This document shows, piece after piece, positions 8,030 through 16,697 of a stretch of DNA of 49,528 nt. A program made the translations under genes and the position numbers. Within the stretch, counting starts at the first letter, position 1. Each line of letters begins with the position of its first letter. Origin of the DNA: a virus; the IMG/VR virus record IMGVR_UViG_3300019458_000048, positions 1 to 49,528 of that record; one strand, written 5' to 3'. Under the pieces are notes generated by a model. It searched no databases. It was not told where the DNA came from and saw only the letters and a program-made list of their open reading frames with translations.

Positions 8030-8946
8030 GTCCCGGCCTCGTATTCGTCGAGCATCAGATCCCAAATGTCGAGCCAGTTGTACGGCCTGTCAAGCAGGTC
8101 GCCGAAGAACGGGGCCTCGTTGCACCGGCCGGGCGATGGCCACGGCCACGCAAGACTCGTTTCGATCAGCTTCCATGCACGTCCCTGCCGAAGCACGTCG
8201 ATCGCACACCACTTCGTGCCGATCGCCTCGAAAATTCTGTCGGCGAAGAATAGAAGCGATTCGGTTTCGTCGTCAAGCACCATGACGGGCTCGACGTTGC
8301 CCGTTTGCGCCGTGCCTTTCTTCGGATGATTGAACCGTTTGAAAATGGCACGCGCGCGGCCCACGATATTGACCCGCCAAGTGAAGGTGTTCGGGACGTA
8401 CTCTTGCAGAAGAACATAGCCTTGCTGCCTCGATTCCACGTCGTGATCGCCCGCGCCGCCGGCGCTGTGTGTGACACGAATGCCGGTGCCGAAGCACTGG
8501 CCGACGTGGTAGCGCTGCTCGTCTGGTGTTTTCAGGATGCGCACGTTGTTCGAGGACGCACCGACATCAGCCTTGCTGACGAGCCAGCCGTCCCACTGAT
8601 GCACGAATTCGAGCGCCTCGCTCCGGTTCGTGAAGCGGCGCGTCAGCGGCATGTACTGACCCCACCGTGCGAACTGCTCGCTCTTGTTGTCGTAGACTTC
8701 GACTTGCGCGCGGTCCTGCACCATAGTCAGGCGTGCGCGCATTTCCGGATCGTCGAAGTCAATGTTTCGGCGCAGGATGCCGGGCTTCGCGTGCGGTCGA
8801 ATGAATCCGAGACCGGATCGGCCTTGCAATTCATCGAAAGTTCCCAGGGGGATGCGCTTGGCGTCGTACCCGCGGGCGCGCGCGGCGTCGATCATCGGCC
8901 CGTGCCAGACGTGACGTTCGTCCAGCACGGTCAGTTGCTTGTGCAT
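8020..8946 (-). CDS. ATP-grasp-fold ligase-like enzyme
   Basis: A protein of 308 aa. It has the order expected of ATP-grasp enzymes: WLVSKADVGASSNNVRIL (ATP-binding lysine and glycine-rich loop), VLLQEYVPNTFTWRVNIVG (hinge and adenine-binding strand with Glu), then KWCAIDVLR and WKLIETSL (metal-binding Asp/Glu). These enzymes join a carboxylate to an amine or thiol through an acyl phosphate (RimK, peptide ligases). The target is unknown. First gene of the five-gene cassette, 22 bp after the secreted protein gene, with GGAGGGGAC before its ATG. Confidence 0.7.
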   Translation of the reverse strand: MHKQLTVLDERHVWHGPMIDAARARGYDAKRIPLGTFDELQGRSGLGFIRPHAKPGILRRNIDFDDPEMRARLTMVQDRAQVEVYDNKSEQFARWGQYMPLTRRFTNRSEALEFVHQWDGWLVSKADVGASSNNVRILKTPDEQRYHVGQCFGTGIRVTHSAGGAGDHDVESRQQGYVLLQEYVPNTFTWRVNIVGRARAIFKRFNHPKKGTAQTGNVEPVMVLDDETESLLFFADRIFEAIGTKWCAIDVLRQGRAWKLIETSLAWPWPSPGRCNEAPFFGDLLDRPYNWLDIWDLMLDEYEAGTWT

Positions 8947-8968
8947 AGTCCCCTCCTGCGGGATTCTG

Positions 8969-9247
8969 CTACTGATTGATGTTCAGATCGAACGTAATCC
9001 ACACCGGGATTGTGCCTGCAACATCGAGCGCATAGCAACGAATTGCAGTTGCGTTGAATTCACGAACGCAACCATGATTCAAAATTGTAGCTCGCGGCGG
9101 CACGGGCAATGCCACGACTGCGAATTTAGGTGGCCCATCAATTTGCAAATGGATGACGGGAACTAATTCATGGCCGGGCGGCGGCTCAATTGCTCTTGCC
9201 GACATTGACGCCAGCAGCAAGAGCAACATCCAGACCGGGCGCATCAT
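8969..9247 (-). CDS. Small secreted or periplasmic protein
   Basis: A protein of 92 aa with a clear Sec signal peptide: basic MMRP, hydrophobic core WMLLLLLASM, cleavage after SARA near residue 19. The mature 73-residue part is beta-rich, with two Cys residues (HGC and IRCY) that could form a disulphide. The ATG overlaps the stop of the 25-codon gene (ATGATG). A secreted protein inside a head operon suggests a host-envelope role such as superinfection exclusion. Alternatively it belongs to the enzyme cassette that follows. Confidence 0.7.
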   Translation of the reverse strand: MMRPVWMLLLLLASMSARAIEPPPGHELVPVIHLQIDGPPKFAVVALPVPPRATILNHGCVREFNATAIRCYALDVAGTIPVWITFDLNINQ

Positions 9248-9321
9248 GATGCTTCCTCGATGCCGTCATCGATAGCATCCTTGCGCTCTTGCTTCGACAG
9301 CTTAATGTCGTACTGTTTCAT
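9244..9321 (-). CDS. 25-residue protein between scaffold and secreted protein genes
   Basis: The ATG at 9321 overlaps the scaffold stop (ATGA) and the TGA overlaps the next ATG. The reading frame is thus coupled at both ends in the same way as its neighbours, which is the main evidence that it is translated. The product (MKQYDIKLSKQERK, then an acidic end) is charged and helical. Function unknown. Confidence 0.5.
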   Translation of the reverse strand: MKQYDIKLSKQERKDAIDDGIEEAS

Positions 9322-10493
9322 CCGCGTGTTCCCATCTGGATTCCGAGTTCGACCGCCTCCGCCATCGTTTTCGGCGCGGGTGTCGCGCCTCCGGCCGGCT
9401 GGTTCGCGCGCAGCGGCTGCCGTGCCGGCGGCTTGCCTCCGCGCGCGGCCGCGAGCGCACGGCCCGCGTCCGACGGTGACGGCTTGCGCGGCGTCGGCAC
9501 CACAGAGTATAGGCGCTTGAATTCCGGCAGCCATTCTGTCGGCCGGAGCCTGCCGGAACGAATCTGCGGGAGAATCAGCTTGAGAATCAGCGGCCGCTTC
9601 GCCTTGTAGTCCGGGTCGGCCGTCATGAGCCTCGTTTCCTCGGCATTGAGTTCGCTCTGCGCAGCCTGCACCGCGCGCTGGTGCGCGACACGCTGCTCAT
9701 TGATCTGCGTGTTGTGCTTGTCGCGGTTTGACGTGAATTCCTGCGCTGCGCGCTGCGCAGCGAGTTCTTCGGCGCGCTCCGGCGTGATCTTGCCGGCTCT
9801 CAGTTCAGCGGCGATGTCCGGGTAATCCCCGACCATTGACACGCCGGGAAGCGCGACGCCGGCCATACGCGCTAGTGCGATGCGCTCGCCCTCGATGAAT
9901 TCGAGCGCCTTCACGATGTCCTCGCGCCGGCCGCTGTTGACCAGCGACAAGTAGCCTAGCGCCTGCCCGTATTGCTCGGGCGATGCGCCGGTCTCGCGCA
10001 CTCGCTGCACGATCGTGCCGAAACGTGTCTCGGCCTGATCGGCGCGCGTCGTCTGATCCTTGCCGATCTTGATGAGGTCCTGAATGCGCTTCGTCGTGGC
10101 TTCCTTGAGCCCCGCCGGAATCGGATCGTTCAGCGCATCGGGCTGCTTGTCTCCCGGCTTTGCAACCTTGTCACCAGGCTTCGCAGCATCCTTTCCCTTG
10201 TCCTCGCCAGCCTCATCTTCGCCGTCAGTTTTGCCAGCATCCACGTCGCCCGCAGCGGCAGTTTCTCCATCGCCTCCATCTTTGCCATCTGGTGCTCCAT
10301 CCGGTGTGCCACCAGAAAGCGCTGAAATGTCGCGCTGATCGTCGCCCGCATCAGCATCCGTTCCAGCCTCGCTCGAAGGGTCATTGCCTGGTTCCTCCTG
10401 CGCCGTTGGTGCGATGCCTGCATCCGCATTGGCTGCGGCAACGCCGGCGTCGATAGCTTCAGCAAGCGTTGTCGGGGCGGTGGGGGTCGTCAT
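9318..10493 (-). CDS. Scaffolding protein
   Basis: A protein of 391 aa, directly after the portal gene. It is highly charged. Residues 35-130 are acidic and low complexity (Gly, Asp, Ala, Lys) and the C-terminal 100 residues are basic and helical (FKRLYSVVPTPRKP). Scaffolds line the inside of the procapsid and leave or are cut on maturation. A short motif is repeated at the two ends: TLAEAIDAGV near the N-terminus and TMAEAVELGI near the C-terminus. No protease gene is seen nearby. Confidence 0.75.
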   Translation of the reverse strand: MTTPTAPTTLAEAIDAGVAAANADAGIAPTAQEEPGNDPSSEAGTDADAGDDQRDISALSGGTPDGAPDGKDGGDGETAAAGDVDAGKTDGEDEAGEDKGKDAAKPGDKVAKPGDKQPDALNDPIPAGLKEATTKRIQDLIKIGKDQTTRADQAETRFGTIVQRVRETGASPEQYGQALGYLSLVNSGRREDIVKALEFIEGERIALARMAGVALPGVSMVGDYPDIAAELRAGKITPERAEELAAQRAAQEFTSNRDKHNTQINEQRVAHQRAVQAAQSELNAEETRLMTADPDYKAKRPLILKLILPQIRSGRLRPTEWLPEFKRLYSVVPTPRKPSPSDAGRALAAARGGKPPARQPLRANQPAGGATPAPKTMAEAVELGIQMGTRG

Positions 10494-10511
10494 GAAATCT
10501 CTCCTGTTCCG

Positions 10512-12674
10512 TTATGCCGGGGGCGCGATGACCGGCGCTTCAACTGCCGGTGCTGAAAGTTCTGGTGCCACCAAATCTCCAATCGGGGCTTCGGATGATA
10601 CGCCGGGATCTCCTGCGGGTCCACCTGCGGCCGGATCGCCCGGCATTCCGGGCGCACCGGGTGCGCCGACAGCCGGCAATTCCGGCGCGGCCGGGATGAA
10701 GCGCTCTGGATCGCTGTCATCGCCCAGGCGCACAAGCGTCTCGCGGATCAGTTCGCGCAGCGCCAGCGCCAGCGGCAGGTTGCCCTGCTGCTCGGCAAGC
10801 TGAATTTCGACCATCGTCTGCTTCAGCATCGGCATGATCGTGGCCCATGCGTCGCGATCGCCAGCCGCCTTCGGCTTGCCGGTCGTACCTGCCTGGATCG
10901 TGATCTCGACCATCGTGAGCAGATCGTCCACGGCCATGCCGTACGGCCAGAATGCTTTCATGCCGACCATGCGCACGGCGTCGGCGTGCTCCAACCCGCC
11001 TAGCGCCAGTTCGCCCGTGTAGTTCGCCAGATCGGTCAGCACACCTTCGAGCATGTCGCGGTCGGCAGTCGTGCGCGAGGCGAATCCGGTCTGCTGGATC
11101 TCCGCTTCGGTCGCCGTCTTTTCCGTCGTCACGGCAGACTGCAACGCTTCCTGCACCCCGCTGATGCGCTCCATGTCCTGCAACACGCTGGTCGTGTCGA
11201 ACAAGCGCATATCGGCCACGGCAACCGGCTTCGCTGCAAACAGCTTGGTGATGTCGGCCGCCGGATCGGTCGGATTGATGCCGATGAATTCCTGCTGGAC
11301 GCTCTGCTGAATCTTTTTCGCTTCCTCCGGCGGCACGCCGCTCGCATTGAAAAGCGTCGCTGGCACTGCACGATCGCGCGTGAGGCGCGTGCTCGACCGC
11401 GACGAGTTGTACTCGTCCATGAGCTTGAACAGCCGCCAGGTCAGCGACTGCGGATGCCGCGAGCCATCGACCGGGAACAGCACCAGGAGGAAGTACGGAT
11501 AGAAGCGCGTCGTCGGGTAGTCGGGCTGGAAAGGCTCTACGGCCCATCGCTTGCACCCCTCGACCATCGTCTCGATGAATCCGGTCACGCGATTCCAGCG
11601 CTCGACGATCTTGTAGAACTCGATCTGGTTTTCATCGACCGGGCCGGTGCCGCCGGCGCTCTTGTCACTGACGAACTGATCCGCCTGCGCCGCCTGCATG
11701 TCGTTCGACATGCCCGACATGCCCGGCAGGCCAGTGAGCTTCGTGATATCGTCCAGCGGTTGAAGATCGCGATTGTTGCGCTGGTAGTAGCAGGTCGCAC
11801 CGACGAGATCCTGCGCCGTCAGACGCGGACACATGGCGAGCGTGTCGTCCTTGGTGCGGTAGATCGCGTTCGCGATCCAGTTGGCGCTCTTGTAGTCGGC
11901 CAGGTCGGTCACGTCGAGCGAAACCTGAATGTCCTCCGCGCGCACGAAGTCGAAAACCATCGCCTTGCGCAGCGCGACCTCCATCTTCGCGCTCAGCGAT
12001 TCCTCAAGCTCGCGCATCTGCAAAAGCTGCTCGTCGATTTCCTCGGGCGTCTGCGCCTCGCCGGCGTAGAGCGGGTCATCGGACAGCAACTGCTCGCGCT
12101 CGGCTTCGAGTTGCGCGATGTTGTTGCGCTGATCGTTCAACTGGGTCTGCATCTGCGGCATGTTGGTGCCCTTGCAAAGCAAGGTCGCCTTCATCCAGCC
12201 GACGCCGACCGACAGCGTGGAGCGGACCATCTTCTGCGCCGCGCCTTTCAGCGTCGAAGTCTGCGAGCGCCACAGCGTCGAGATCATCAGTTCCATCGTG
12301 CGCGCGAATTCTTCCTGTTGCTTGGTTCCCCTGTTGTCCACCTGCGGCGCTTTCTTCACGCTCACGTCAGGGTTACGCGCGTACAGGAACGAAACCAGGA
12401 TGTCGATGAAGCTGCCGATCAGGTTCGCGCTCACGGCCCAGTTGATGTGGGCCGTGCCTGCGGCGTAGCGGCGGTCGATCGCGTACTGTGCGCGGGCGGC
12501 CTTGTCGAACGATCGGGCGTCGTTGTACGCCTTCATGATCGCTTCGATCTGGTTCGCTTCCTGTTGCCGGGCCTCCGCCTCGGCCTCCCCCTGCGCTTCG
12601 ACGTTCGCGGCCTGGACGCCCGCATCGACTGCGCCGAGCATCCCTGGATTCGGTTCGTTACCGGAGTGCAGCAT
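10512..12674 (-). CDS. Portal protein
   Basis: A protein of 720 aa, the size of podophage portals (P22 gp1 is 725). A long helical N-terminus with a repeated Ala/Glu/Gln segment comes first, then a core with DILVSFLYARNPDV and the wing region. A coiled stretch (QLNDQRNNIAQLEAEREQLL, residues about 175-200) and TGLPGMSGMSND follow, then a Pro/Gly/Ala-rich tail. It forms the dodecameric DNA gate and terminase dock. Gene order TerS, TerL, portal, scaffold, capsid is standard apart from the inserted genes. GGAG lies eight bases before the ATG; the start overlaps the HNH gene by 17 bp. Confidence 0.85.
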   Translation of the reverse strand: MLHSGNEPNPGMLGAVDAGVQAANVEAQGEAEAEARQQEANQIEAIMKAYNDARSFDKAARAQYAIDRRYAAGTAHINWAVSANLIGSFIDILVSFLYARNPDVSVKKAPQVDNRGTKQQEEFARTMELMISTLWRSQTSTLKGAAQKMVRSTLSVGVGWMKATLLCKGTNMPQMQTQLNDQRNNIAQLEAEREQLLSDDPLYAGEAQTPEEIDEQLLQMRELEESLSAKMEVALRKAMVFDFVRAEDIQVSLDVTDLADYKSANWIANAIYRTKDDTLAMCPRLTAQDLVGATCYYQRNNRDLQPLDDITKLTGLPGMSGMSNDMQAAQADQFVSDKSAGGTGPVDENQIEFYKIVERWNRVTGFIETMVEGCKRWAVEPFQPDYPTTRFYPYFLLVLFPVDGSRHPQSLTWRLFKLMDEYNSSRSSTRLTRDRAVPATLFNASGVPPEEAKKIQQSVQQEFIGINPTDPAADITKLFAAKPVAVADMRLFDTTSVLQDMERISGVQEALQSAVTTEKTATEAEIQQTGFASRTTADRDMLEGVLTDLANYTGELALGGLEHADAVRMVGMKAFWPYGMAVDDLLTMVEITIQAGTTGKPKAAGDRDAWATIMPMLKQTMVEIQLAEQQGNLPLALALRELIRETLVRLGDDSDPERFIPAAPELPAVGAPGAPGMPGDPAAGGPAGDPGVSSEAPIGDLVAPELSAPAVEAPVIAPPA

Positions 12675-13164
12675 TTAGGTGACTCCATGAGCGCCCGGCA
12701 TGAATGTCGCACACCGATGTCAGATTAATTTTGAACCACTTTGCGGCATCCGTTCCTCGAACACCGCAGGCGCGCATATCGCGAATTCGCTCTACGTCAC
12801 CGACAGTCAGTTTGCGCAATCCGTGAAGTGATTTATCTTTCATGTTGCGACTTCGCGAAGCCCAAGAGAGATTCTCCACGCAATTGTTAGTCGGGTTTGG
12901 ATCTGGAAAGTGCCGCGTATCTGCGCCTTGCGGACGAGGTCCCACAAAGGCTTCCAATACCAATTGGTGAACATAGCGTAACACTAGGTGGTTGTCTTTG
13001 CACAGTCCCACATGCAGGTGTCCAGAGCGCGAACCCTTAAACGGCTTCAATATGCGGCCTGCCGCCCATTTGCCTCGCGCTGTCAAGCTTCGCACGCACC
13101 CCTGATCCGAGACTTCGTACAGCCCCTCGTACCCGACTACAGGCTTCCAATTTTCTGTGGTCAT
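12658..13164 (-). CDS. Free-standing HNH homing endonuclease (NUMOD4-HNH)
   Basis: A protein of 168 aa. It begins WKPVVGYEGLYEVSDQGCVRSL, the NUMOD4 DNA-recognition module. The beta-beta-alpha HNH core follows (VHQLVLEAFVGPRP, then RHFPDPNPTNN and VENLSWAS), with an extra residue in the His-Asp turn. A helical C-terminus (VGDVERIRDMRACGV) resembles the helix-turn-helix used for site contact. It is wedged between terminase and portal, overlapping both, so it has captured the coupling signals. It probably cleaves an uninfected homologue of this region and spreads by repair. Confidence 0.85.
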   Translation of the reverse strand: MTTENWKPVVGYEGLYEVSDQGCVRSLTARGKWAAGRILKPFKGSRSGHLHVGLCKDNHLVLRYVHQLVLEAFVGPRPQGADTRHFPDPNPTNNCVENLSWASRSRNMKDKSLHGLRKLTVGDVERIRDMRACGVRGTDAAKWFKINLTSVCDIHAGRSWSHLNAALR

Positions 13165-15809
13165 GTGTAGCGGGGCTTCATTTCAGCCTGCTCCGTGTGC
13201 TCGACCCAAGCCCCGGTGAACGGGATCAATTCCTTTCGCTCCGGTGCGCGCGGGCGGTGGGGAGAAATCATGCTGTCGATTCCTCGCCCGAGCAAGCCGC
13301 AAACGTCGCAGGCGTCGTCGTTCTGCACGGCGGGAAAAGCGCAAAGCTGATCCACCAGCCGGGTCGCCCAGGCCCGCTTCAGGGGCATGTACACCTGCCC
13401 GCCGGCGACGCGCGCCTGGAACGAGGCCAGCTTCAGGGTCTTGTTCTTGATCGAAGGCTTCGACTCAAGCTCGACGTAACACGGCGGTTGTGACGCGCGC
13501 ATCGCGGCCGTGAAGTGCGGGCGAATGGCGTTGTCGATCGGGCCGCCCTCGTCCCACCAGCGCCACGGATGCCAGCGCAGGATCAGCGCGATCGCGTTCG
13601 CGATGCTCACGTCCGTCGTTTTTTGCCCGTACCACCAGTCGCGGAACCAGAAATTCATGTCCGTGTCGAGACCGATGATCCCGTGCTCGCTGAAATCCGA
13701 CTTGTCCTCTTTCGTCGCAATGTCGGTCGCGCCGTAGATCGTGAGCAAGTCGGGACAGCCGCCGGGCTTGCCCGGCTCGATGTCCGGGTCGTACCACTTG
13801 AACCACTCGCGCCGGATTTCCAGGCCCTCGCCGAGCGTCGGGCGCTGCTGGAACAACGCGGCCCAGGTGCGCGCCGTGCGCGGATTGGTTTCCCACTTCG
13901 CCCAATGGGTCCCGTCGGTCGGATCTTTGGTCTGTGAAAACCACTCCGGCCAGATGTAGTGCCCGATCGGCCGCCCGAGCGGGTCGTCGATGCGCTCGCA
14001 TTTCGCGGGGAAGTTGATGACACGCCACACCTGGCCGTCGCGACACAACACGTCCCCGCTCTGGCCGTCGTAATCCTCGGGCAAAATGCGCCCGGCCAGG
14101 TCGTCGGGGCTCCATCGTGTTTGAATTAGGCATATCCACCCGCCCGGCATCAGTCGCGTCGTCACCGCGTCCGCATACTCGTCGTAAATCTTCTCGCGAA
14201 TGGTCTCCGAGTCCGCCTCCTCGCGGTTCTTCACCGGGTCGTCGATCACGACGCCGTGCGCGCGCGAGCCGGTGATGCCCGACTGCAAGCCCGCGGCCAT
14301 GAACTCCGACCCGTTCGAGAGCGCCCACTGGTCGATCGCCTTCTGGTCGCCGGCCAGGAACGGCCGGTCGTCCCAAATCGAGATCTCCTTGTCCTGCCGC
14401 GCCAACTGCCGCGCGCGGCGTGATTGCTTCGCCGCGATCTTCATGTTGTAGCTGCCGAGGATGATCCGGTAGTTCGGCGTTTTCTTCATCTTCCACACCG
14501 GCCCGACGACGGATGCGTAGGTGCTATTGTGCGTCGGCGTCATGGATCGCCCGCACAGAAACAAATGGCTTGGAGAATCCACCTCAATGCACACGGTATC
14601 TGCGACGCCGGCCGGCGTGGCTTCCAGATAGGTGTTCGGCGTTCGGTACTGATCCCGAGTCCAGCGGCGCTTGCGCGCCAGCCTCGCTGAATCCTTCAGG
14701 TAGAAACTGACCCTGTACACCGGCCCGCAATCCTTGCCGTTGACTCGCGCGATGCTCTCCGACCATCCCGCCTTCACGCCGAGTGAGCGCACTAGCTCTC
14801 GTACTCCGAGCGCAAGTTCAATCCTGGTGCTGCAAAACGTCGTGCAGCCCCGCTTGCGGCACACCGTTCCGTCCGTGTCGATCAAACCTTGCAAAAGCGC
14901 CATGCGCTGTGCACGCGACGCGCGCAGATATTGCGGCGGGATATGCTTGCGCCCGTCTTCCAGGTGATCTTTTATCAACCCCAGGGAGACGAAATTTGCG
15001 CGTTGTCCAATGACCTGAAACGTAATTGGGATCGTAGTGTCCCGCGTCTCGATGCCAATGCCGGTCAGATACTCCCGGTAATGCTTCTGGTCCTCTAATG
15101 CTGCGGTAATACGCAAGCCGCTACTGTGCCCGTCTCCGAGCCATAGCCCGAGCAGGTAGGGGTCAATGGGCAGCTTGACTTTCGGCAGGTCCAGCGCACC
15201 GGCCCTGTCCACCAGCGAGCGCTTACCCCGTGGAAGGGCCAAAGTGGCTGTGTCGATGATGCTGCGACGTTGCGACTTTCTGCAAAGTTGTACTCGCCAC
15301 TCATGATCGCGGTCGGCGATGATTTCGTCGCCGCAGTCGGTACGCACCACATAAACGGGGCGCTGCCGGTGAACTGGACTAACCCACGTCACCGAGCACA
15401 CTTTTCCCCGCTCGTCGAAGATCTGATCGCCGACCCGCAACATGCCCATCTTCTTCCAGCCGTCTGGTGTCGGGATCGGCGTATCCAGTGCCAGCGCCTT
15501 CGCCGATCCCGGCGGCGCAAGAATAATCAGCCGCCCGCCGTAGGTCTCCATGCAGCGCTGCACTTCGGACATGATGATCCGGTGGTGCAGCGCCACGTCC
15601 GACTCGACCGGCGTGAACACGTCGCAATCTTCATCCGTCTCGCTGAGCGGCGCGCCCGGAATGTCGATCGCCCGCGCGTACTCGACCAGCGAATTGCGCG
15701 CACGCACGCGACGAATCAATTCACGCGCTGCGGCTTCGCGGGTTACAGCCTGCGGCGCGTCATCTTCCAGCAACGGATCGTCGGGCAATCCCGGTAGCGG
15801 CGTCGTCAC
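13161..15809 (-). CDS. Terminase large subunit with a class 3 intein
   Basis: A precursor of 882 aa; after removal of a 324-residue intein the terminase is about 558 aa, normal for the family. The N-terminal ATPase has Walker A split by the intein (PPGSAK at 99-104 continues as STYASV at 429) and a Walker B VVIDDPVKNREE. The C-terminal RNase H-like nuclease begins YGATDIATKEDKSDF and continues through GIIGLDTD. It cuts and pumps DNA through the portal. Splicing is needed to make a working P-loop, so packaging depends on it. TerL genes of this type usually go with headful packaging, in line with the circular joint; that is inference. Confidence 0.9.
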   Translation of the reverse strand: MTTPLPGLPDDPLLEDDAPQAVTREAAARELIRRVRARNSLVEYARAIDIPGAPLSETDEDCDVFTPVESDVALHHRIIMSEVQRCMETYGGRLIILAPPGSAKALALDTPIPTPDGWKKMGMLRVGDQIFDERGKVCSVTWVSPVHRQRPVYVVRTDCGDEIIADRDHEWRVQLCRKSQRRSIIDTATLALPRGKRSLVDRAGALDLPKVKLPIDPYLLGLWLGDGHSSGLRITAALEDQKHYREYLTGIGIETRDTTIPITFQVIGQRANFVSLGLIKDHLEDGRKHIPPQYLRASRAQRMALLQGLIDTDGTVCRKRGCTTFCSTRIELALGVRELVRSLGVKAGWSESIARVNGKDCGPVYRVSFYLKDSARLARKRRWTRDQYRTPNTYLEATPAGVADTVCIEVDSPSHLFLCGRSMTPTHNSTYASVVGPVWKMKKTPNYRIILGSYNMKIAAKQSRRARQLARQDKEISIWDDRPFLAGDQKAIDQWALSNGSEFMAAGLQSGITGSRAHGVVIDDPVKNREEADSETIREKIYDEYADAVTTRLMPGGWICLIQTRWSPDDLAGRILPEDYDGQSGDVLCRDGQVWRVINFPAKCERIDDPLGRPIGHYIWPEWFSQTKDPTDGTHWAKWETNPRTARTWAALFQQRPTLGEGLEIRREWFKWYDPDIEPGKPGGCPDLLTIYGATDIATKEDKSDFSEHGIIGLDTDMNFWFRDWWYGQKTTDVSIANAIALILRWHPWRWWDEGGPIDNAIRPHFTAAMRASQPPCYVELESKPSIKNKTLKLASFQARVAGGQVYMPLKRAWATRLVDQLCAFPAVQNDDACDVCGLLGRGIDSMISPHRPRAPERKELIPFTGAWVEHTEQAEMKPRYT
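14526..15497 (-). mobile_element. Class 3 intein with LAGLIDADG homing endonuclease in terL
   Basis: Residues 105-428 of the precursor. Residue 1 is Ala, not Cys/Ser. The class 3 marker set is complete: Trp171 two residues after block B His169 (RDHEW), Cys407 in block F (VCIEVDSPSHLFL), and Thr426 just before the terminal His-Asn (TPTHN). Ser429 is the +1 residue. In class 3 inteins the block F Cys makes the first attack. The endonuclease has both LAGLIDADG helices, LLGLWLGDG (219-227) and LLQGLIDTDG (305-314). The insertion is between Lys and Ser of the Walker A motif. Confidence 0.88.
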
Positions 15810-15822
15810 GCACGCGCTCCTG

Positions 15823-16236
15823 TCAACTCAGCGGGTCCACATCGTCGCCTGAAGTGGCGGCCGGTACAAGTACCGGGCCGGGAGTCCCGCTTTGGGGCCC
15901 CCTTTTCGGGCGGCCTCGGCGCGCGGGCGTCGGCAGGGTGCGCTCCGGCACAGTCCCAATGCACGTAGGGTTGTCCTCACGCTCGCGTATGGGACCCGTT
16001 TCTGGGACTCCGCTCACGGGTCCCCTTTCCGGGGGTGTACCCCCCTCCCCTCGTGCGATCGCCTCAAGCTCGGCGTCAGTCATCAAGCGGGCAACCCTAC
16101 CCCCGACCGGCATTATGTCATCGCTGCGCAGGAGGGCCTCAGCGGCGCGCAGCCGGTCGGCGGGCCTGGCCCTAGGGTCATCGACGATCGCCGCAAGGTA
16201 GGCTCGTGCGGCGGTCCTAGAGGCATTCTTGGTCAT
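15823..16236 (-). CDS. Terminase small subunit (probable)
   Basis: A protein of 137 aa from the ATG at 16236, chosen because AGGAGG stands nine bases before it; an upstream in-frame start at 16350 would add a membrane-like segment that does not fit. The N-terminus is helical (ARAYLAAIVDDPRARPADRLRAAEALLRSDDI), like the DNA-binding domain of phage small terminases. Then come LMTDAELEAIARGEG and a 60-residue Pro/Gly/Arg tail. The call rests on position, just before terL and first in the late operon. The tail is encoded by DNA with many GGGNCCC-like words. Confidence 0.65.
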   Translation of the reverse strand: MTKNASRTAARAYLAAIVDDPRARPADRLRAAEALLRSDDIMPVGGRVARLMTDAELEAIARGEGGTPPERGPVSGVPETGPIREREDNPTCIGTVPERTLPTPARRGRPKRGPQSGTPGPVLVPAATSGDDVDPLS

Positions 16237-16350
16237 GTCGGTCGGCCTCCTGGCCGTAGGGTTGAGCGCTGCCAGGGCGCACAATGCCGAGATTATGGCG
16301 AAAACACAAGTCACTAGAAGGGCTACACGCAACCCCTTGATAAATAACAA

Positions 16351-16458
16351 GTTACCGAGTGTTACCTGTCCGTAGCCGATGTTTTAATTTAAGGGTTACG
16401 CGCAAGTCGTTGAAGGTATTGGGGTTTTAGCCTTTTGCGATTTTGTTACCTTGTTACC
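16351..16458. repeat. Two pairs of GTTACC direct repeats
   Basis: GTTACC at 16351 and 16361 (ten bases apart) and at 16445 and 16453 (eight bases apart). A fifth copy is at 16760. The spacing near one helical turn suits paired half-sites on one DNA face. Downstream of the leftward promoter, they lie in its transcribed leader. Confidence 0.5.
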
Positions 16459-16517
16459 TAAAAATTCGCCCCACCTCCCCCTATATACTACTGTATACAT
16501 ATACACCTATTTTACAT

Positions 16518-16545
16518 ATTATATTTACTTCCTTTTAAACTACAA
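16518..16545 (-). promoter_or_regulatory. Leftward promoter for the late (packaging and head) operon
   Basis: Minus-strand TATAAT at 16523-16518 is a perfect -10. TTGTAG at 16545-16540 is a half-matching -35 with a 16-base spacer, which includes the word TTTTAAAC read on the plus strand (16532-16539). It points at the small terminase gene about 280 bases downstream. Confidence 0.5.
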
Positions 16546-16697
16546 TACTAAGGTAAATAGGAAACCCTACTAGCCCAGGCCACTACCAATCAACAACTTG
16601 CAAAGGTTCCCCATCTTGTAACCCTCCCGCCAAAAAGCCACCGAAAATAAGGCTACGGCTACATTGCGCGGCCGCGCTACCCTTCTGGTAAACTGCC

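Noticed and set aside
11454-12728. 424-codon plus-strand open frame opposite the portal gene
   Set aside because: Shadow of the portal gene, with His/Arg/Leu-rich antisense composition.
13465-14496. 343-codon minus-strand open frame inside terL
   Set aside because: Alternative frame of terminase, Arg/Gly-rich with no family pattern, unlike the nested methyltransferase-locus gene.
16236-16350. Longer small-terminase start with membrane segment
   Set aside because: AGGAGG before the ATG at 16236 and the DNA-binding-like start favour the shorter protein; the extension falls in the control region.
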